64,000 nucleotides of DNA from CAIVAT01 sp964355945 (GTDB lineage Bacteria; Bacteroidota; Bacteroidia; Bacteroidales; FEN-979): the NCBI GenBank assembly GCA_964355945.1, contig CAYHGE010000002.1, positions 62,001-126,000 of the forward strand, read 5' to 3'. The notes beneath the pieces are model-generated. The model ran no database searches and was not told where the DNA came from. It was given only the letters and a program-made list of their open reading frames with translations. A program made the translations under genes and the position numbers. Shown here in pieces: positions 49,613 to 58,565 of this stretch (position 1 is its first letter; each line of letters starts with the position of its first letter).

Positions 49613-50173
49613 TTAATTAAAAGTAGGATCAGCAGGGAAATTTGCCCAAATTGCATAATCCTGACCCATATTTTTCAGGTAGTTGCTCCAGAGTGTCTCA
49701 GGAGGGTTGTTGATGATTTCAGGTACGGTTGTTTGTGAGAGTACCCATGATTTCTCTTTGAGCTCACGGTCAAGCTGATTGGGCGACCAGCCTGAATAAC
49801 CCACAAAAAAGCGGATTTCGTCGGGTAACATGATCTTTTTTTTCAACATTTCCCTGATGGCATCCAGATCACCACCCCAATAAAGACCCTGCATGATTGG
49901 TAAACTCTGGGCGATATCATCGCGTGTATGGATGAAGAAAAGGCTGTCGGTTTTTACAGGACCCCCAAGATAAACAGGCAGGTTATAACCGGTAAAACCC
50001 TTGACAATGTCTTTTAGCCTTGCTTCAATGGGTTTGTTGATGATCACCCCGAAAGTGCCTTCGTCATTGTGTTCGGCCAACAGGATAACCGACTGACGGA
50101 AGTAGAAATCGCGCAGCGAGGGCTCAGAAATCAGGATGCTACCCTGTTTTGGTTTTGTGCGTGGTTTTTCCAT
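49613..50173 (-). CDS. yqgE: YqgE/AlgH family protein
   Basis: 186 residues, a widely conserved cytosolic family without an established biochemical role. Motifs: GSILISEPSLRDFYFRQSVILLAEHNDEGTFGVIINKP (in parts), YLGGPV, LYWGGDLDAI, and FVGYSGWSPNQLDRELKEKSW. Length fits the family. Divergent from murL, sharing a 61-nt control region. Confidence 0.9.
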   Translation of the reverse strand: MEKPRTKPKQGSILISEPSLRDFYFRQSVILLAEHNDEGTFGVIINKPIEARLKDIVKGFTGYNLPVYLGGPVKTDSLFFIHTRDDIAQSLPIMQGLYWGGDLDAIREMLKKKIMLPDEIRFFVGYSGWSPNQLDRELKEKSWVLSQTTVPEIINNPPETLWSNYLKNMGQDYAIWANFPADPTFN

Positions 50174-50192
50174 GGTGTTCCTACAATTTTAT

Positions 50193-50200
50193 TACTTTTG
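50193..50200 (+). promoter_or_regulatory. -7 box of murL-murD2
   Basis: TACTTTTG, 34 nt before the murL ATG at 50235, inside the yqgE-murL divergent spacer. Confidence 0.6.
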
Positions 50201-50234
50201 CGTTGGGCACGTCCGACAAATATAATACCAATTC

Positions 50235-51623
50235 ATGGCAAGGTCAAGCAGACAGTCAACATTTCTTGAGTTACGCGAAAAATTTCCATTTTTTATCTTT
50301 GAAAAGCAGGAGTACGAATTGACTGCCCTGGGTCTTCATATCTGTTATACCTTTAACCTCGGAGATCAATACAAGTTTTACCCGACGCTGTTTATACCAC
50401 GGAAGTCTTTCTTCCTTGCCGATGAAAAAATTGCAAACAGTCTGGATAACATCGTCTTGCATCTCGGAATGATCGAACTGATCAGTTATTGGAAAGCCAC
50501 CTGTTCGCCCTCCCTTATTATCAAACCATTTGGACTTCGTCCCGAACAAATTAGTTGGTGGAAAAAACTGTATTTTCATGGCCTTGGAGAATTTTTTTAC
50601 CTGAATTCCATTGATACCAGTGAAGACAGCTTTATGGATGTGAAAGTTGCCTCACAAGTATTTTTGCCTGTTGAGGATTTTCACCTTGTAGATAATCTGC
50701 TTATCCCGGTCGGCGGAGGCAAAGATTCGGCTGTGACACTCGAACTGCTTGGGGCAGAACCCGGATGTTTGCCACTGATCATGAATGCGCGGGGAGCAAG
50801 CCTTGCAACCATTGATACAAAGGGTTTTGCGATGGATCAACTGGTGGAAATCCAGCGGACCATTGATCCGACATTGTTTCGGTTAAATGAAACTGGTTTT
50901 TTAAACGGTCATACCCCCTTCTCTGCGTTGCTGGCTTTTGTAACTGTCCTTGCAGCGGTGGTTACCGGTTACAGGAATATTGCCTTGTCGAATGAATCGA
51001 GCGCCAGCGAAGCGACCATTGAAGGAACTCAGATCAACCACCAGTATTCAAAATCGTTTGAGTTTGAATCCGATTTTCGTGAATATGTAAAACAATGGAT
51101 TAGTCAGGATATCAATTATTTCAGTTTTCTTCGACCGCTTAATGAGTTGCAGATCGCCTCCCTGTTTGCTCAGTTTCCCCGGTACCATCCTGTTTTTAAA
51201 AGTTGCAATGCAGGAAGCAAAACCGATTCATGGTGCGGAGTTTGTGCCAAATGTCTCTTTACCTATATTATTTTATCTCCCTTTCTTGATGAGGACCATT
51301 TGGTGAGAATTTTCGGGAAAAGTCTTTTTTCTGACAGCAGCCTGAAGCCAATTTTAGATCAGCTTGCAGGCATTGCAGATGAGAAACCCTTCGAATGTGT
51401 GGGAACAATCAGGGAGGTGAACCTGGCATTGTGTGAAACCATCAGGCAGAATAAAGATACTAAATTGCCTTTTCTGCTTGAATATTACAGGAATTCTGAA
51501 AATTTTTTGCAATATGACAAGATGGATTTTGCTCGTGAAATGAGTCGGATTTCGGAGGAGCATTATTTGATGCCGGGTATTCGGGAAATTCTAGAAAATT
51601 TCCATCCGACTTTATATCATTGA
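50235..51623 (+). CDS. murL: UDP-N-acetylmuramoyl-L-alanyl-L-glutamate epimerase (MurL-like)
   Basis: 462 residues. A PP-loop ATP-binding motif PVGGGKDSAVTLELL (158-172) sits in an adenine-nucleotide-alpha-hydrolase-type fold. The C-terminal part has FKSCNAGSKTDSWCGVCAKC, a possible metal-binding Cys group. MurL, characterised in Xanthomonas, uses ATP to invert the terminal L-Glu of UDP-MurNAc-L-Ala-L-Glu to D-Glu. The identification rests on the PP-loop, the length and the adjacent MurD2-type ligase. The start follows a clear promoter. If right, D-Glu here may not need glutamate racemase (murI). Confidence 0.8.
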   Translation: MARSSRQSTFLELREKFPFFIFEKQEYELTALGLHICYTFNLGDQYKFYPTLFIPRKSFFLADEKIANSLDNIVLHLGMIELISYWKATCSPSLIIKPFGLRPEQISWWKKLYFHGLGEFFYLNSIDTSEDSFMDVKVASQVFLPVEDFHLVDNLLIPVGGGKDSAVTLELLGAEPGCLPLIMNARGASLATIDTKGFAMDQLVEIQRTIDPTLFRLNETGFLNGHTPFSALLAFVTVLAAVVTGYRNIALSNESSASEATIEGTQINHQYSKSFEFESDFREYVKQWISQDINYFSFLRPLNELQIASLFAQFPRYHPVFKSCNAGSKTDSWCGVCAKCLFTYIILSPFLDEDHLVRIFGKSLFSDSSLKPILDQLAGIADEKPFECVGTIREVNLALCETIRQNKDTKLPFLLEYYRNSENFLQYDKMDFAREMSRISEEHYLMPGIREILENFHPTLYH

Positions 51624-51661
51624 ATGGTATATGCATCTATAATAATTGATAATCAATTGGT

Positions 51662-53083
51662 ATGTTAAATCTGATCCGTGAAAGGTTCGCACATAAATCC
51701 ATCGTCCTGCTGGGATTCGGCAGGGAAGGACAAGCTTCCTATTTGCTGCTGAGGAAGGTTTTCCCGGATAAACAACTGGTCATTGCCGACCTTAGCGACG
51801 GAGTCAGGGAAAATCCGCTGATTCTCAATGATACCAATATTCAATTTATTACAGGGAACGGTTATCTTGGTCAAATTGCTGAATTTGATGTGATTTTCAG
51901 ATCCCCGGGAATCCCGGTCTGGCAAATGTTGTTAAAAGAAGGGGAGGGGGCAGGCAATCAATCAGCACCTTCTTCAGCCTGTTTCATCTCAAGGTCAAAG
52001 TTTACCTCTCAGACTGAACTGTTTCTTGAATGTTTCGCTAAACAAGTGATAGGCATTACAGGAACAAAGGGAAAAAGCACTACGTCAAGCCTGATTCATC
52101 ATATTTTCAAGACCGCCGGCAAAGATGTACTTCTGATGGGAAATATTGGCAACCCTGTTTTTCATTTCATTGAAATGATTAACCCGGAAACAAGGATTGT
52201 TTTTGAAATGTCATCCCACCAATTGGAATTTATTAAGACTTCGCCACATATTTCTGTCCTGCTGAACCTCTACCAGGAACATCTCGACGCCTATCAAAGC
52301 TTTGAGGACTATCAGCTTGCAAAACTCAACATCACGAAGTATCAGCAACCGGGTGACTTTCTTATCTATCATTGGGAGGACCAGCTTTTACAGAAGCAAT
52401 TGTCTCCATTTGTTGAAAATCGCCGTTTCTTTCCCTTTTCCTTACAGCAAAGGATCCATCCAGGCGGATTTATACACGATGGCTATGTATGTTTCAATGA
52501 TGGAGTTAAAATGACTCCGGTGTGGAAAATTCATCAGGACAGGTTTCTTCGCGGCGACCATAATCTGAAAAACATTCTTGCAGCTGTGAATGTTTCAATG
52601 ATCTGCGGAATAGAACCTGAAAACATCGGGGATGGTGTTGCTACGTTCAAAGGACTGGAACACAGGCTTGAATATGTTGGAGAGTTTGCCAATGTCCATT
52701 TTTACAATGATTCGATAGCCACAATTCCTGAAGCGTGCATGGAGGCTGTAAAAGCAATTCCCAAGGTGGACACCTTGATTGCCGGAGGATTTGACCGTGG
52801 AGTCGATTACACCGGGCTGGGTGAATTCCTGAACAAAACGGATATCAGGAATTTTATACTGGTAGGCCCTGCCGGCCAGCAGATCAGGAAGTATCTCTCT
52901 ACAGCCGGACACCCGGGCAGAAAGGTTTTTTTTATCAGCAGGTTTGACGATTTTAAACCCATTGCTTTCCGTGAAACCCGGGCGGGATATGCCTGCGTTC
53001 TATCCCCTGCTGCTGCCAGTTATGATGAATTTGAAAATTTCGAGGAGCGTGGTAAACGTTTCCGGGAATTGATATCCAGGTAG
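51662..53083 (+). CDS. murD2: UDP-N-acetylmuramoyl-L-alanine--L-glutamate ligase (MurD2-like)
   Basis: 473 residues of the Mur ligase family. The Rossmann-like N-domain starts IVLLGFGREGQASYLLLRK. The ATP loop is ITGTKGKSTTSSLIHHIF. The carbamylated-Lys/metal area includes VFEMSSHQLEF. The substrate domain has FYNDSIATIPEACMEAV, where ordinary MurD has a DSKATN-type motif; the DSIxTxP form marks the MurD2 group that adds L-Glu. It is 38 nt after murL and therefore in one operon. Cytosolic peptidoglycan precursor synthesis. Confidence 0.82.
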   Translation: MLNLIRERFAHKSIVLLGFGREGQASYLLLRKVFPDKQLVIADLSDGVRENPLILNDTNIQFITGNGYLGQIAEFDVIFRSPGIPVWQMLLKEGEGAGNQSAPSSACFISRSKFTSQTELFLECFAKQVIGITGTKGKSTTSSLIHHIFKTAGKDVLLMGNIGNPVFHFIEMINPETRIVFEMSSHQLEFIKTSPHISVLLNLYQEHLDAYQSFEDYQLAKLNITKYQQPGDFLIYHWEDQLLQKQLSPFVENRRFFPFSLQQRIHPGGFIHDGYVCFNDGVKMTPVWKIHQDRFLRGDHNLKNILAAVNVSMICGIEPENIGDGVATFKGLEHRLEYVGEFANVHFYNDSIATIPEACMEAVKAIPKVDTLIAGGFDRGVDYTGLGEFLNKTDIRNFILVGPAGQQIRKYLSTAGHPGRKVFFISRFDDFKPIAFRETRAGYACVLSPAAASYDEFENFEERGKRFRELISR

Positions 53084-53107
53084 AGACGGGGCATGCCCCG
53101 TCTGTAC
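53080..53107. repeat. Dispersed palindrome, copy 7 (murD2/glucosaminidase spacer)
   Basis: Arms GTAGAGACGGGGC and GCCCCGTCTgTAC around central AT; one mismatched pair. It overlaps the murD2 TAG stop and ends 14 nt before the next ATG. Confidence 0.9.
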
Positions 53108-53121
53108 ATAGAAATGTTAAA

Positions 53122-54069
53122 ATGAAACGATTTTTTTATATCCCGATATTGATTTTATTATTCGCCGGCAGTGTTTATACACAGAATGCCGGTTATAATG
53201 CCATTGTAAATCAATATATTGAAACATATCGTGATATTGCCGTAAAGGAGATGCTCGATTATCGCATCCCGGCCAGTATCACGCTGGCCCAGGGCATCCT
53301 GGAGTCCAATGCAGGGCGAAGTCCCTTGGCAATAGAGGCAAAAAACCATTTTGGCATTAAGTGCCATAAGGGATGGACTGGGATGACATTTTACAAGGAT
53401 GATGAAACAAAAAATGAATGTTTCAGGAAGTACAACAATCCCCTGGAATCATTTAAGGACCATTCTCTTTTCCTGACCACCCGTGATCGATACAAACCTT
53501 TGTTCAGCCTTGACATCATAGATTATAAGGGTTGGGCAAACGGATTGAAGGCCGCGGGTTATGCCACAAACCCATCCTATCCGCAACTGCTGATCAAGAC
53601 CATAGAGACCTTCCACCTTGACCGTTTTGACAGGACGTTGTTTGCAGGGCTTTCGGCCGATAGCCTTGTTGATCCGGATACAATTGAAAATATTGCCTTG
53701 AGATACAGGTTTTTACTTGTGGCCAAAGGGATTGGTAACCGCAATGTCTTTGAAAACAATGGGTTGCAGCTGATCATAGCAAGAGCGGATGATAATTTGT
53801 ATGTCATTGCCCGTGATTTTAATACTACCGTTACCAATCTACTCAAATATAATGATTTATCACGGGCTACCTCGCTTGAACCTGGTCAGATCGTTTACCT
53901 TATGCAAAAACGTCGCAAAGGATCAGTAAAAAGTCATCAGGTTCAAAATGGAGAGACTTGCTATTACATTTCACAACTGTATGGCCTCAGGCTTAAATTT
54001 CTGTATAAAAAAAATAATCTTTATGAAGGTGCCAGGCTACAACAAGGAATGGTTTTAAGGCTTAGGTAA
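53122..54069 (+). CDS. Exported glucosaminidase (GH73-like) with C-terminal LysM domains
   Basis: 315 residues: signal peptide (MKRFFYIPILILLFAGSVYT), then an FlgJ-type N-acetylglucosaminidase domain (about 40-170). It has ITLAQGILESNAGRSPLAIEAKNHFGIKCHKGW, including the catalytic Glu, and AAGYATNPSYPQLLIKTIE. Two LysM-like regions follow (NLYVIARDFNTTVTNLLKYNDL and GETCYYISQLYGLRLKFLYKKN). It should cut peptidoglycan glycan strands in the periplasm. Co-directional with murL-murD2, giving a cell-wall group. The 3' end overlaps the convergent gene by 15 nt. Confidence 0.88.
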   Translation: MKRFFYIPILILLFAGSVYTQNAGYNAIVNQYIETYRDIAVKEMLDYRIPASITLAQGILESNAGRSPLAIEAKNHFGIKCHKGWTGMTFYKDDETKNECFRKYNNPLESFKDHSLFLTTRDRYKPLFSLDIIDYKGWANGLKAAGYATNPSYPQLLIKTIETFHLDRFDRTLFAGLSADSLVDPDTIENIALRYRFLLVAKGIGNRNVFENNGLQLIIARADDNLYVIARDFNTTVTNLLKYNDLSRATSLEPGQIVYLMQKRRKGSVKSHQVQNGETCYYISQLYGLRLKFLYKKNNLYEGARLQQGMVLRLR

Positions 54070-56793
54070 CCGATAGTTTTTTAAAAATCTGCCGGCTCCT
54101 ACAACTAAGTTCAGCTGGGCATTGTTTTCCAGGAAGCCCACATCAAACGGGGTATTTCCACGGATGCCTGATTCAAGTTCACGGTACCCGTTCTGATCAA
54201 AAAGAAAGAGTTCATTGGTTTCAGGCACAACATATCCAATCATGGTTTTCCCTTGATTCCCATGCAAAACGAAAGGAGGGTGGCTGATTTCCCGGCGAAA
54301 TGCATAAGAGTAAACTAATTTATAGTTGCGATTGTAATAATAAATGTTGTTTTTATCGGAAAAAACAAACTCCGGCTGGCCATTCCCGGTGATATCTTCA
54401 TAGAAAAACCGGTGTTCCGGAGAAAATATGTTCATTGTGACCTCGGTGGTGTGCCCGTTTTCCTGTATAAAGATCACTTTTCCGTCCTGTCCGGTCGTAA
54501 TAAATGTTCCTTTTTTATTGGTTTTATTCACATGAAATCCCGATAACGGGGCATGTGTGAATTTTGGTCCGGGGGTAATCTGCTCATCCCCGGTACGGTC
54601 GAGGATTATAGTATTGCCGGTAATACCTGACACCAGGATGTAATCCTTATTCCCGACTGTAAAACATGAAACAGGCTCAGTAACATCCTCTTTAAGGTTT
54701 GGACGTTTCCACCCGTATTGGGAAACACCATCCATGGTAAAGCAATATACCCTGTTGTCCTGAAATGCAACCATGATGCGGTAATCAAGGCGTTTATCCC
54801 AATCGGCTACGGTAATCCCATTGGTGGCATGAAGCGGAAAACGCATCGGGAATTTATCTGCAAACCTGCCATCAGAATGAAGCAGGTAGAGATGGGTATC
54901 TGTGTTGAAAAGCAAAAACAACGAATCACTTCCGCGAAGCTGCACAGGGTGGATATCTCCCAGCATTTTACCCATAATATGCAATTTCCAGGCTATATGG
55001 CCCTGGTTGGTGACCATATAAAGGTTGTTGGCAATATCGGATACAAGAACTGCCGAATTTCCTGTAGTTGACGTCTTAATGATCTTTGGCTGCCCGACAA
55101 TGGTCGTGTCAAGGCCAGCTTGCCATTGTAAAGGGCCTTCTCTCCCCAGGTTCGGGTCGTAGCGTATGAAGAAACTTGAATAGAACTGACCACCTGCGTT
55201 GCTGAACTGGAAAGCCACCGATTCAAATTTGCGCAGGGTATCCATCATTGGGTTCAATTGATCAGAAAGATCCTGGTTGAGGAGTCTTTTCAATGAACCT
55301 GCTGCTTTACGGGTATTGAAATAGGTGAAAATATTCGATTTATCAGATAAATTGACCTCAAAATCATTGAATACCCTGTCGTTTGAAAGTGTTGCCCGGT
55401 CTGATACTGCATCAATAACCGTCTCAAGATCCCTGGGGTGGGCGGCGAATACAATGTAATCCTTAACGAAGGTAAAGCAATTGGCTTCATATTTCCCGAA
55501 CAATTCACCAAAAAGAGCGGGTATAAATGCAGGCAGGGCCAACCGGTAGATTTTGTGTCCGTTATAATGTAAGGAGTCATACCTGATGCCAAGGGTATCG
55601 GCAAGCGCAAAGAGCGTTGTTACCGTAAGCAGTGAGTCTCTGGTCTTGAAACCGGTATATCCGACCTCCATGGCTGAATTCGGGTCCTCCAGCACAAAAA
55701 GGCAGCCTTCATTTCCCATCCAGGGGAGAAAATACTCACTTACATTTAGCTGGTACCGGTCGATCAGTGAAATAACATCATTTTGCTCTCCGGTAAAGTT
55801 TTCCTCATGCTGCATCCGGTTTTGAAACCGTTGGCAGAAACGGGAGGGGTCACTCCATCCGAGGGCAGTAAAATAGAGCACTTTCTCGGGGATGATGGAG
55901 GCAATCTCTTTGGTCTGGGGAGTTTGATCGGTGAAGAGTGAGAGAAACTGCTGGCTGCTGTCAGAAGCAACTGTGATGCCGTTAAATAACAGTTCATCCT
56001 TTTTTATAATAAGGTCGAGCCCGCTCCAGTCGGCGAAATTCGAAAATTTCAGCAAGTCGGGAAGATTATCTTCCTGCGTTATTTTTGACAGTACGAGTGA
56101 AAAGAAGCGATAGTTAATATAGATGTTTGCATCAACTTTTTTTCCTGCTGTTGCCTGAACTTTCCTGAATCCGGCGGAAGCAGCCATGGGCGTATTCAGT
56201 GAAAGCCGGTCAATGGCCCGTTTCACTAAGTCGGCATGGAAACTCCCCATAAAAACCCCCTTGAGCACCGCAAAATAAAATGCTTCCCGGCTCCCCCCTG
56301 ACTGAATCCGGTGCAGGGTGACAGTAGAATATGGAGTTTCTGAAAGGATCGCTTTGCCGGTGTTTATCTCATTGATAAACTCAAGAATATATGATTCTGG
56401 ATCTCTTCCGGCAACGGAGGCAAGATAAAGTGCCCCGAAATTGTTCCGGCCACTTAGGGTAATTGATACCAGGATGTTATATTGTTGGAAAATTTTATTG
56501 ATTTTTTCATTTTTCCGGCTCGTAGAATCAACATAATGAAGCTCGTTTTTTACTGTATTGATGCCTGGGAAGCGTGAAAGTGCCCGCCAAAGCAGATTTG
56601 ACCTGTTAAGTTCTTCGAGCAGGTTACCTGCTTTATTCAGCTGAATGATCAGTGCTGTATTTCCCGGAATTGCATTGAAGGGTGATTCAGAAGGGCGCTG
56701 GAATTTATTATACAGGGTGTAGCCGAGCCAGGAAAAACCTGCCACAGCAATAATCACTGCTACTGCAATCAGAATGGTTCTGAAATTCCTCAT
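54055..56793 (-). CDS. Large membrane-anchored protein of unknown function with a C-terminal propeller
   Basis: 912 residues from ATG 56793 (MRNFRTILIAVAVIIAVAGFSWLGYTLY). One N-terminal transmembrane helix is followed by a periplasmic region of about 500 residues that begins FNAIPGNTALIIQLNKAGNLLEEL, reminiscent of DUF3352-type proteins. Residues about 570-900 form PQQ/WD-like blades (AVLVSDIANNLYMVTNQGHIAWKL, YRIMVAFQDNRVYCFTMDG, YILVSGITGNTIILDRTG). Likely a scaffold facing the periplasm. No enzyme motif was seen. Promoter TACCTTTG (56828-56821) is 27 nt upstream. Confidence 0.6.
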   Translation of the reverse strand: MRNFRTILIAVAVIIAVAGFSWLGYTLYNKFQRPSESPFNAIPGNTALIIQLNKAGNLLEELNRSNLLWRALSRFPGINTVKNELHYVDSTSRKNEKINKIFQQYNILVSITLSGRNNFGALYLASVAGRDPESYILEFINEINTGKAILSETPYSTVTLHRIQSGGSREAFYFAVLKGVFMGSFHADLVKRAIDRLSLNTPMAASAGFRKVQATAGKKVDANIYINYRFFSLVLSKITQEDNLPDLLKFSNFADWSGLDLIIKKDELLFNGITVASDSSQQFLSLFTDQTPQTKEIASIIPEKVLYFTALGWSDPSRFCQRFQNRMQHEENFTGEQNDVISLIDRYQLNVSEYFLPWMGNEGCLFVLEDPNSAMEVGYTGFKTRDSLLTVTTLFALADTLGIRYDSLHYNGHKIYRLALPAFIPALFGELFGKYEANCFTFVKDYIVFAAHPRDLETVIDAVSDRATLSNDRVFNDFEVNLSDKSNIFTYFNTRKAAGSLKRLLNQDLSDQLNPMMDTLRKFESVAFQFSNAGGQFYSSFFIRYDPNLGREGPLQWQAGLDTTIVGQPKIIKTSTTGNSAVLVSDIANNLYMVTNQGHIAWKLHIMGKMLGDIHPVQLRGSDSLFLLFNTDTHLYLLHSDGRFADKFPMRFPLHATNGITVADWDKRLDYRIMVAFQDNRVYCFTMDGVSQYGWKRPNLKEDVTEPVSCFTVGNKDYILVSGITGNTIILDRTGDEQITPGPKFTHAPLSGFHVNKTNKKGTFITTGQDGKVIFIQENGHTTEVTMNIFSPEHRFFYEDITGNGQPEFVFSDKNNIYYYNRNYKLVYSYAFRREISHPPFVLHGNQGKTMIGYVVPETNELFLFDQNGYRELESGIRGNTPFDVGFLENNAQLNLVVGAGRFLKNYRLPKP

Positions 56794-56820
56794 TGATGGT
56801 TTTTGTTGGAAAAACCGCGG

Positions 56821-56828
56821 CAAAGGTA
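56821..56828 (-). promoter_or_regulatory. -7 box of the large propeller-protein gene
   Basis: TACCTTTG on the - strand (56828-56821), 27 nt before ATG 56793. It makes the in-frame ATG at 56823 impossible as a start, because that codon overlaps the box. Confidence 0.6.
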
Positions 56829-56899
56829 TGGTGAAGAAATAAATTATGACGAAAAAGTTATCAATAGCTTAAAGGTGAATTGTTAATTGGTTGTCGAAT

Positions 56900-56915
56900 A
56901 CAGGCGGACTGGCGC
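56900..56915. repeat. 8-bp repeat, two units (array E)
   Basis: ACAGGCGG followed by ACTGGCGC, next to the rnhB stop. A minimal copy of the ACAGGYGG family. Confidence 0.55.
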
Positions 56916-56917
56916 AC

Positions 56918-57502
56918 TTAATGTGATGGCAACATTCTGAAGGTTTTTCTGTGATAGGGGGTTATTCCAATTTCAGCAATGATATCCCGGTGTTTTTTAG
57001 AAGGATATCCCTTGTTACTGTTCCAGCCATAAGCAGGGTATTCTGCATGGATGCGGCACATGAACTCGTCGCGGTAAGTCTTTGCCAATACTGATGCTGC
57101 AGCAATTGACAGAATTTTTTCATCTCCTTTTACAATGCAGTTATGTGGAATTCCGAAATAAGGCTTAAACCGGTTTCCGTCAATCAGCAGGAGTTCCGGC
57201 CGGGTTTTTAACAGATCAACAGCCCGGTGCATGGCAAGGATAGAAGCCCAGAGGATATTAATCTCATCGATGACTCCTGCATCAATGCTGGCCACAGCCC
57301 AGGCAATGGCATTGGATTCAATGACAGGGAGCAACCTTTCACGTTGTTTCCGGGAAAGTTGTTTTGAATCAGTTAGGATCTCATTCCTGAAATCACGGGG
57401 TAGTATCACAGCTGCAGCAAATACTGGTCCGGCGAGACAGCCTCGACCCGCTTCGTCACAACCCGCTTCTATAAGGTTTTCTGTATAATGACTTAATAGC
57501 AT
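56918..57502 (-). CDS. rnhB: Ribonuclease HII
   Basis: 194 residues from ATG 57502; the in-frame TTG at 57517 is less likely. It removes ribonucleotides and RNA primers from DNA. Active-site acids are visible: Asp16-Glu17 in GCDEAGRGCLAGPV and Asp in LLIDGNRF, plus the KGDEKILSIAAASVLAKTYRDEFM block. The C-terminal GYPSKKHRDIIAEIGITPYHRKTF is typical. It follows the DUF6427 gene with almost no spacer. Confidence 0.95.
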   Translation of the reverse strand: MLLSHYTENLIEAGCDEAGRGCLAGPVFAAAVILPRDFRNEILTDSKQLSRKQRERLLPVIESNAIAWAVASIDAGVIDEINILWASILAMHRAVDLLKTRPELLLIDGNRFKPYFGIPHNCIVKGDEKILSIAAASVLAKTYRDEFMCRIHAEYPAYGWNSNKGYPSKKHRDIIAEIGITPYHRKTFRMLPSH

Positions 57503-57513
57503 GGGGTGAGGCC

Positions 57514-58509
57514 TCAACGATACAAAAGATTGTGAATGATCAAATTGTTAAACAAAACACTTAAAAAATAGACCAGGAGGATTATCTCAGCCAGCCTGGT
57601 CTTTTTTAACCCGATGAGTGTTCCTGTAATCACCATTGACAGTGCAGGCATGGCCAGTGCCGGATGAAAGATAGCCATCGATCTGGAATAAAAGAAAGAT
57701 AGCAGGGTAAACAACAGTGTCCAGAGTAAAATGTTGGCTTTTACCCGAACCTCAACTGTTTTTTGAGGGCCACTGCGGAACTGCATAATTCCCCACAACG
57801 CCAGCAAAAGGGTAAATCCTGAAAGTATCCAAAAATCATTGTGAAAAGGATTAGGAAAAACAAGAACATAACTGAAAAATATTTTATACTCTAAGGCCCT
57901 GGTTATGAACTCATCATGCCAAAAATACCAGACACCAAGGTAGATAAATGGGGTGAGAAGCCCGGTAATTGCGGCCATCCAGGCTCTCCAGTTCCCGGCG
58001 CGAAACACCAGGAAGCTGATAATTACGAAAATAAACCACAGGATAAACGGTAAATAGAACATACTGGCGATAGCAGTAAAGAACCCTGCTGCAAAAATCC
58101 TGTCAAGGTGTTCGGGCCGGTTATATGAGATCAGGAGATGATATAGAATGAGGATCATAAACCCCAGGGCAATGTTAATGGGATTGAGGGTAAGCTGACC
58201 AGGGAGAAAACTCATCATGACCAGAAAAACCAAGGCAGAAAGTGAAGAGTTTTTCAGAACAAGTTCATGGTAGCTCAATATCCGGGTAAGCCAGTAGGTT
58301 TCTGCGATCACAATGGTAAAGCCAAGTCCAGTGGCTAGAAATGGCATCTGGGAAAGCAAATTGTAGATGACGGTATAGAGCGGCACGGGAACCTCTGGTG
58401 CAGGCATGCCGGGAGGGTTGAGAAATGCGCTGACCCATAGGCCTAATCCGGTAATTCCTATGACTAAGTATTGGATAAAGAAGCTGGATTTAAAAAATTT
58501 GATGAACAC
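57514..58509 (-). CDS. DUF6427-like polytopic membrane protein
   Basis: 331 residues with about ten hydrophobic helices and few charged residues. It contains FPGQLTLNPINIALGFMILILYHLLIS-like and FYLPFILWFIFVIISFLVFRAGNWRAWMAAITGLL-like stretches. The layout fits the Bacteroidota-specific DUF6427 family, which often neighbours polysaccharide or purine genes; function unknown. Upstream is a short AT-rich direct repeat (TAAGTGTTAAGTG) before purD. Confidence 0.7.
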   Translation of the reverse strand: MFIKFFKSSFFIQYLVIGITGLGLWVSAFLNPPGMPAPEVPVPLYTVIYNLLSQMPFLATGLGFTIVIAETYWLTRILSYHELVLKNSSLSALVFLVMMSFLPGQLTLNPINIALGFMILILYHLLISYNRPEHLDRIFAAGFFTAIASMFYLPFILWFIFVIISFLVFRAGNWRAWMAAITGLLTPFIYLGVWYFWHDEFITRALEYKIFFSYVLVFPNPFHNDFWILSGFTLLLALWGIMQFRSGPQKTVEVRVKANILLWTLLFTLLSFFYSRSMAIFHPALAMPALSMVITGTLIGLKKTRLAEIILLVYFLSVLFNNLIIHNLLYR

Positions 58510-58565
58510 TTTTAATAAGTGTTAAGTGATTAAGTGTTAAGTTTTAAGTGCACTAAGGACGCCGG

